Of a stretch of DNA of 9,151 bases, positions 5,397 through 9,151 are shown piece by piece. Under the pieces are notes generated by a model, which saw only the letters and a program-made list of their open reading frames with translations, did not search any database and had not been told where the DNA came from. The stretch comes from Chloroflexota bacterium (lineage in GTDB: Bacteria > Chloroflexota > Dehalococcoidia > SAR202 > UBA11138): NCBI GenBank assembly GCA_002710885.1, contig PAIW01000080.1:24694-33844 (forward strand), written 5' to 3'. Position numbers and translations under genes: made by a program. How positions within the stretch are numbered: the stretch's first letter is position 1; each line of letters begins with the position of its first letter.

Positions 5397-6812
5397 ATGC
5401 CAGGATTCCGAACTGTAGGTCCAAACCAGGCCATCATCCGATCAGGAGGTGGAGATCAACCCAAGATCGTAGTGGGGGGGCGCATTTTCGTAATGCCCTT
5501 TCTCCAGAGGGCTCAGCTTCTTTCGCTGGAGGTCATGACTCTGACCGTCAACACAGCCAGAGTGTACACCAAAGCAGGCGTGGCCCTCTCTGTGGATGGC
5601 GTTGCGCAGGTGAAGGTTGCTCGGGGCGAAGAGGCCATTAGAACAGCCGCACAGCAGTTCTTGGGCAAGACCCCTCAGCTTATCGCAGACATTGCGCTCC
5701 AGACTTTGGAAGGCCATCAGAGGGCGATGCTGGGCACCATGACCGTTGAGGACATATATCAGGATAGGGACGCCTTCGCCACCCAGGTTCGAGAAGTGGC
5801 GTCTACCGATATGGCAAATATGGGCATGGAGATCGTCTCCTTCACCATTCGGGACATCCAGGACGAACACGGATATCTGGAAGCCCTCGGTGTGCGAAGA
5901 ACTTCCGAGGTCAAGCGAGACGCCAGTATCGGACAAGCGGAGGCCGACCGAGACGCAACTATACGGTCTGCCCAGGCACAACAGGAGAGCGAAGCGGCCA
6001 AGTACACCGCAGACACGGCTGTCGCCGAGTCAGAGCGAGATTTCTCGACACAGAAGGCAGAATACGATCAGGAAGTAAATGCGCGCAAAGCTGAAGCGGA
6101 GTTAGCCTACCAGCTACAGGAAGCTAAGACAAGACAGGACATCAGAGGCGAAGAGCTTCAGGTGGAGGTAATCGAACGGCAAAAACAGATTCAGATTCAA
6201 GAGCAAGAGATAATGCGTCGCGAGCGGGAGTTAGATGCCACTGTCAGGCGTCCGGCGGAAGCCGAACGCGACCGGCTTGAACTAGTGGCTGAGGGCAACA
6301 GGCGACAAACCCGGGTGGACGCAGAAGCCGAACGTTACCGGCTCGAAACCATCGCCGAAGGGGAAAGGGCACGTATCCTGGCAGAAGCGCAGGCTGACGC
6401 TGAGGCCATCAGGCTGCGTGGCGAGGCCGAAGCCGACGCAATCAAAGCGAAAGGCTTGGCCGAGGCTGAAGCCATGTCACGAAAAGCCGATGCCTGGAAA
6501 GAGTACGGTCAGGCGGCCCTGGTCGAACAGTTATTTAACACGCTTCCCGAAGTCGCGCATGCCGTAGCTCAACCGCTTGCCAAGACCGAAAAAATCGTGG
6601 TCATCAGCACAGGAGGAGGCGAAGACGCCGGCGCCGGGGCAAGCAAGGTGACACGCGATGTCACGAACACGATCGCTCAACTCCCCGCCCTTGTAGAGGC
6701 GCTGACGGGTATCGACATAATCAGCACTATCCAGAATCTTCCAGGAATGATATCAACACACGGAGCAGACGACCAACAAAATGGCGCCGCTGACGACGTA
6801 GATTCTGAGTAA
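5397..6812 (+). CDS. Flotillin (SPFH-domain scaffold protein), FLOT1-like layout without a transmembrane anchor
   Basis: The 471-residue protein opens directly with the SPFH/band 7 domain (about 5-175), including VGGRIFVMPFLQ, VYTKAGVALSVDG, QFLGKT and TLEGHQRAMLGTMTVEDIY. A long coiled coil (about 176-385) follows, rich in EA/AE motifs such as AEAEA and ERQKQIQIQEQEI, and then a conserved C-terminal cap (GGGEDAG...KVTRDV, LTGIDI). Flotillins build oligomeric cages on the inner membrane face that organise membrane microdomains. Bacillus FloT begins with a membrane hairpin; this protein has none. Its nearest layout, from memory of the sequences, is animal FLOT1. It contains no cysteine, so it cannot be S-acylated as FLOT1 is at C34, where this protein has Phe. 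The ATG has an AGGAG SD 7 nt upstream. Residues 286-329 are a tandem 22-residue repeat. It probably works with the NfeD protease encoded 72 nt upstream. Confidence 0.95.
   Translation: MPGFRTVGPNQAIIRSGGGDQPKIVVGGRIFVMPFLQRAQLLSLEVMTLTVNTARVYTKAGVALSVDGVAQVKVARGEEAIRTAAQQFLGKTPQLIADIALQTLEGHQRAMLGTMTVEDIYQDRDAFATQVREVASTDMANMGMEIVSFTIRDIQDEHGYLEALGVRRTSEVKRDASIGQAEADRDATIRSAQAQQESEAAKYTADTAVAESERDFSTQKAEYDQEVNARKAEAELAYQLQEAKTRQDIRGEELQVEVIERQKQIQIQEQEIMRRERELDATVRRPAEAERDRLELVAEGNRRQTRVDAEAERYRLETIAEGERARILAEAQADAEAIRLRGEAEADAIKAKGLAEAEAMSRKADAWKEYGQAALVEQLFNTLPEVAHAVAQPLAKTEKIVVISTGGGEDAGAGASKVTRDVTNTIAQLPALVEALTGIDIISTIQNLPGMISTHGADDQQNGAADDVDSE
6252..6383 (+). repeat. Tandem 66-bp (22-residue) duplication inside the flotillin coiled coil
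   Basis: Residues 286-307 and 308-329 align without gaps: both carry AEAER-x-RLE, then AEG, then an R-rich tail, with 12 of 22 residues identical. At DNA level 41 of 66 positions match, concentrated in the first 30 bases. Twenty-two residues equal two 11-residue coiled-coil periods, so the unit preserves helical phase. Recalled FLOT1 has a single unit at this place. Confidence 0.7.
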
Positions 6813-6851
6813 TACGTCCGTCCGATAAGTAACGTCTGTTGATCGTTCGAT

Positions 6852-6879
6852 CATGTGACCCTGTAAAAAGGGTCACATG
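6852..6879. terminator. Perfect 10-bp hairpin between convergent genes
   Basis: CATGTGACCC (6852-6861) and GGGTCACATG (6870-6879) form a perfect stem around the 8-nt loop TGTAAAAA. It lies 39 nt after the flotillin stop and 48 nt after the stop of the convergent restriction gene, the right place for a shared bidirectional terminator. No T-tract follows on either side, so it is not a classical intrinsic terminator; it may be a transcript-end stabiliser or act with Rho. A small palindrome, GATCG-TT-CGATC, abuts it at 6841-6852. Confidence 0.5.
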
Positions 6880-6927
6880 TATCAGGCGCTATAACACATC
6901 GACGTTCGTTCCTGCCCAGTTACGATG

Positions 6928-7728
6928 CTAACGCAACAAGTCGAAAAGAGAAGGGGTCAGGGGAGTTTCGATCTCTTCGCGTTGCTCGCGTCGGTGAATC
7001 GATATCCAATCGTTCTCGAAGTTAACCGCGCTTAGAACTTCCTCGAAAGAGACCAACGGCACGTCTCGGTTGACCGAGAATCGCTGAGCCGAGGCTGGCA
7101 CGACTCGGAAGATCGTGAATTGGCTGCCATGAGGCTGCCATGTGAAATGGTGAGTCCCGTCCACCCGGTTACAGCCCTCCAGATTGCCACGTGAGTTATA
7201 CTCCCACGTGAAATCTTCAGGCGTGAATCGCATGGCTTCTTCTTCGAAGACCAAGAACTCTCTGGACTCAAGGTTTCTCACCATGACCACGATCCGCAGT
7301 TCATTGTGTTCGGCCAGCGCCTCATCGACCCTCGCGTTCCACACTTCCAGCACGGCGCGACCCGTCTGTTCAGTGTCGTCATGCGGATCAGAGATACCGA
7401 GAGAGTAGTTCGGCGAGTTGCGGCCAGAAATCAAACGAACTGTGGTTGCGGTGAACGGTTGCGGGCGCTTGATCGTCTTGACTGACCACGCGCACCTGTC
7501 CAGAACCACGTCTGCGATGCCCAAGGGGCTGTTTCTGTGAATGCCTCCGATGGCGTTGGCGAAGATCGTTCCGAAGTCGTCCCCGTTTATGTCACCCTGT
7601 CCAACGGCGATTCGATGCACTAGCTGTTTGCCGAGCATTTGCATGACCGCGTCGGGCAGTTGTCCCAGAGGGTACGGGCCTCTACGCCTTCGAGCCGATC
7701 CCCGCAACCTCGGTTCGTTTGACGACAT
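6928..7728 (-). CDS. Probable type II restriction endonuclease (PD-(D/E)xK-like) partner of the C5-cytosine methyltransferase
   Basis: I do not recognise a named family for this 266-residue protein. The assignment comes from position and motif. It is the last gene of a Vsr-methyltransferase cassette, overlaps the methyltransferase by 47 nt, and has the size of a small type II enzyme. A beta-hairpin-like stretch, GIADVVLDRCAWSVKTIK (70-87), resembles the PD-(D/E)xK core: D73 (or D77) as the metal ligand and S82-V-K84 as an SxK version of (D/E)xK. Ser at the first position occurs in some type II enzymes, such as the NgoMIV/Cfr10I group, where an acidic residue is supplied from a helix 12-13 residues on. 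Here that place holds V97/R98, so any compensating acid must come from elsewhere. The N-terminus is strongly basic (RRRR, 13-16). The ATG has an AAGGAAG SD 6 nt upstream, inside the methyltransferase gene. The specificity should equal that of the methyltransferase, which I cannot read. Confidence 0.68.
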   Translation of the reverse strand: MSSNEPRLRGSARRRRGPYPLGQLPDAVMQMLGKQLVHRIAVGQGDINGDDFGTIFANAIGGIHRNSPLGIADVVLDRCAWSVKTIKRPQPFTATTVRLISGRNSPNYSLGISDPHDDTEQTGRAVLEVWNARVDEALAEHNELRIVVMVRNLESREFLVFEEEAMRFTPEDFTWEYNSRGNLEGCNRVDGTHHFTWQPHGSQFTIFRVVPASAQRFSVNRDVPLVSFEEVLSAVNFENDWISIHRREQREEIETPLTPSLFDLLR

Positions 7729-8683
7729 CGACGACTTCCTTAATCACTGATTGAACCATCGGAACAGGCACCGCGTTGCCTGTCAGCTTTCGCGCCTGTG
7801 AATAGTTGGAGTCGAGTTCAAAATCTTCTGGAAAGCCCTGCAAGCGCAGCAGTTCTCTGGGCGTTAATCGCCGCTCCCCGTTCACCAATAGATAGTTGTA
7901 CGACGCCCCGGCCCTCAACGCGCAGGACCACTGATGACTGGAGATATTGCCCGATTTGTTCTCGTGCCAGACGGACGGCGTTACCTCCGCAGTGTGAACC
8001 TCATGGCGTTTGCTACGAATCCTGTCCGAGACCAGGTGCTTGGGGTCAGGATCGGATTCCAGAATTTCATCGAGAGGCTTCATCGGGACAGTCCCGGATG
8101 GCCAGTGGAATGAGTCCATATCGGTCAGGGTTGCGACGATAATGATACGCTCTCGCTTTTGAGGCAAACCGAAATTGAGAGCGTTCAACACCTTATAATC
8201 AACGTCGTATCCCATTTCTGTCAGATCGTTAACGATACGCCGAATTACCTCTCCTTTTTGCAGGGTGAGAAGCTGTTTCACGTTCTCCAGGACGATGCCC
8301 CTGGGCCGCTTGGCCCGAACGATGCGCGCGATCTCAAAGAATAGCGTGCCTCTCGGGTCGGCGAACCCGCCTTTACTTCCAATGATAGAAAACGGCTGGC
8401 AGGGGAACCCGGCGAAGAGCAGATCATGGTCGGGGATGTCATTTTCTGAGATTTCTAGGATGTCGCCCATCGGGGTCAGGCCGTAGTTGCGTGAGTACAC
8501 CATGCGGGCTTCATTGTCGATGTCGCAGGCGAAAACGGCCTTCAATCCTAAGGCGCTGGCGGCAGTGTGGAAACCGCCGATGCCGCAGAACAGGTCAACG
8601 AACGTCAGACCGTTATCCTGCGACAACGCAGGTGGATTTATAGCATCCGCCGCCTTCTCAAGCGTTCCATTCACCAGCGTCAT
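7682..8683 (-). CDS. DNA (cytosine-5-)-methyltransferase, type II restriction-modification
   Basis: The 333-residue protein has all the hallmark C5-methyltransferase motifs in order. These are motif I FVDLFCGIGGF (28-38, SAM binding), motif IV GFPCQPFS (92-99, catalytic C95), motif VI ENV (133-135), motif VIII QKRER (175-179), motif IX around RRLTPREL (271-278) and motif X GNAVPVPM (302-309). Length and spacing are close to the small single-target enzymes such as M.HhaI. The target-recognition region is the short stretch about 200-265, including SVWHENKSGNISS and CALRAGASYNYLLV; I cannot derive a recognition site from it. It methylates cytosine to protect host DNA from the endonuclease encoded downstream. 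The gene starts 25 nt after the vsr stop. The SD is weak (AAGG about 11 nt upstream), which may keep its translation tied to vsr. The 27 residues before motif I are somewhat long, so a later start is possible. Confidence 0.95.
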   Translation of the reverse strand: MTLVNGTLEKAADAINPPALSQDNGLTFVDLFCGIGGFHTAASALGLKAVFACDIDNEARMVYSRNYGLTPMGDILEISENDIPDHDLLFAGFPCQPFSIIGSKGGFADPRGTLFFEIARIVRAKRPRGIVLENVKQLLTLQKGEVIRRIVNDLTEMGYDVDYKVLNALNFGLPQKRERIIIVATLTDMDSFHWPSGTVPMKPLDEILESDPDPKHLVSDRIRSKRHEVHTAEVTPSVWHENKSGNISSHQWSCALRAGASYNYLLVNGERRLTPRELLRLQGFPEDFELDSNYSQARKLTGNAVPVPMVQSVIKEVVDVVKRTEVAGIGSKA

Positions 8684-8708
8684 AGGGCCAATGCCTTGCA
8701 GAGCGTCT

Positions 8709-9131
8709 TCAATTCGAGCGCCCCGCTAACGCCGAGTCGATTCGGGACCGCACGTCTTGCAGATCGTGCAACTCATGCTCCCATATCCGCAGAACACTCC
8801 ATCCCATCTCCTCCAGTGAAGCCGTGTTTCTCTTGTCTCTATTGGAGTTCTTGCTCAGCTTGTTGTCCCAATACTCCTGTGACGAGGAGGGCCGACGGTA
8901 GCAGCTTGGGCATCCGTGCCAGAAACATCCGTCGACAAACACGGCGACCTGCTTGTCCATGAACACAAAGTCCGGCCTGCCTGGGAGCGATTTCTCGTGC
9001 ATCACCCAGCCCTTCGTCCCGGCGCCAGCCATAGACGCCCGCAGCTTGCGCTCGGTCGACTTGTTATCCCGAGACCGCACTGCTCGCATGATATTCGACC
9101 GCGTTTTGGTGGATACTGTGTCCATAGTCAC
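8709..9131 (-). CDS. vsr: Very short patch repair (Vsr-type) T:G mismatch endonuclease
   Basis: The 140-residue protein matches the Vsr family from end to end. It has an N-terminal TRSNIMRAVRSRDNKSTE region, the catalytic LPGRPDFVF strand (D54, equivalent to E. coli Vsr D51), DGCFWHGCPSC (67-77), the helix with NSNRDKRN (95-102) and LEEMGWSVLRIWEHEL (106-121). The structural zinc site is probably C69, C74, C77 and H119, replacing the Cys/His set of E. coli Vsr. Vsr nicks next to the T of T:G mismatches produced by deamination of 5-methylcytosine and so limits C-to-T mutation at methylated sites. It lies directly upstream of the methyltransferase and is first in the cassette as far as the window shows. 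The start may be the GTG at 9131 or the ATG two codons later (9125). Neither has a clear SD in the few upstream bases available. The function is well supported. Confidence 0.95.
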   Translation of the reverse strand: MTMDTVSTKTRSNIMRAVRSRDNKSTERKLRASMAGAGTKGWVMHEKSLPGRPDFVFMDKQVAVFVDGCFWHGCPSCYRRPSSSQEYWDNKLSKNSNRDKRNTASLEEMGWSVLRIWEHELHDLQDVRSRIDSALAGRSN

Positions 9132-9142
9132 AAAAGTGTAAC
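9127..9142. promoter_or_regulatory. Imperfect dyad overlapping the vsr start
   Basis: GTCACA (9127-9132) and TGTAAC (9137-9142) are inverted arms around AAAG, with one mismatch. The dyad covers the GTG start codon of vsr and the bases before it. It could be an operator controlling the cassette, since type II systems often carry such sites near the first gene. With only about 10 nt more to the window edge this is tentative. Confidence 0.25.
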
Positions 9143-9151
9143 AAACCGCCT

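Noticed and set aside
5369..5641. ATG at 5369 opening a 90-codon frame between nfeD and the flotillin gene
   Set aside because: It is out of frame with the flotillin gene, which has its own AGGAG SD and ATG at 5397 and full-length homology.
1..9151. CRISPR array, transposase or insertion sequence, toxin-antitoxin pair, rRNA
   Set aside because: I looked for spaced direct repeats, transposase motifs, small paired genes and conserved rRNA segments and saw none.

Overview
This is a bacterial chromosomal window with moderately high GC, short intergenic gaps, Shine-Dalgarno (SD) sites and GTG/TTG as well as ATG starts. It holds seven protein genes in three blocks. No ribosomal or taxon-specific gene fixes the host. 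An enolase-superfamily sugar-acid dehydratase-like gene beside a ThDP enzyme and a flavoprotein, plus a REP-like element of the TCATTCTGAG...GAAGAATCT type, would fit Chloroflexota (for example Dehalococcoidia/SAR202). That is a guess from recall, not a demonstrated assignment.

Block 1 (1-3432, minus strand) is a probable catabolic operon. Transcribed right to left, it holds an enolase-superfamily enzyme of the L-rhamnonate dehydratase type (TTG start), a 201-nt gap carrying the REP-like element, an acetolactate-synthase-like ThDP enzyme, and the N-terminal part of a geranylgeranyl-reductase-like FAD oxidoreductase that runs off the left edge. A plausible logic is dehydration of a hydroxy acid to a 2-keto acid, ThDP-dependent cleavage or ligation, and a redox step. 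The substrate is unknown. The dehydratase carries Asn where the family has its first metal-binding Asp.

Block 2 (3433-6812, plus strand) is a membrane-quality/microdomain operon. A 494-nt divergent spacer with a good sigma70-type promoter precedes a full-length NfeD (ClpP-like Ser/Lys protease, membrane helices, C-terminal OB fold) and then a flotillin. The flotillin resembles animal FLOT1 in layout. It has no N-terminal transmembrane segment and no cysteine, and it carries a tandem 22-residue repeat in its coiled coil.

Block 3 (6928-9131, minus strand) is a compact type II restriction-modification cassette. Vsr-type mismatch endonuclease, C5-cytosine methyltransferase and a probable restriction endonuclease lie in that transcription order, and the last two overlap by 47 nt. 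A 10-bp perfect hairpin separates this block from the convergent flotillin gene. No CRISPR array, tRNA, rRNA, transposase or complete mobile element was found.
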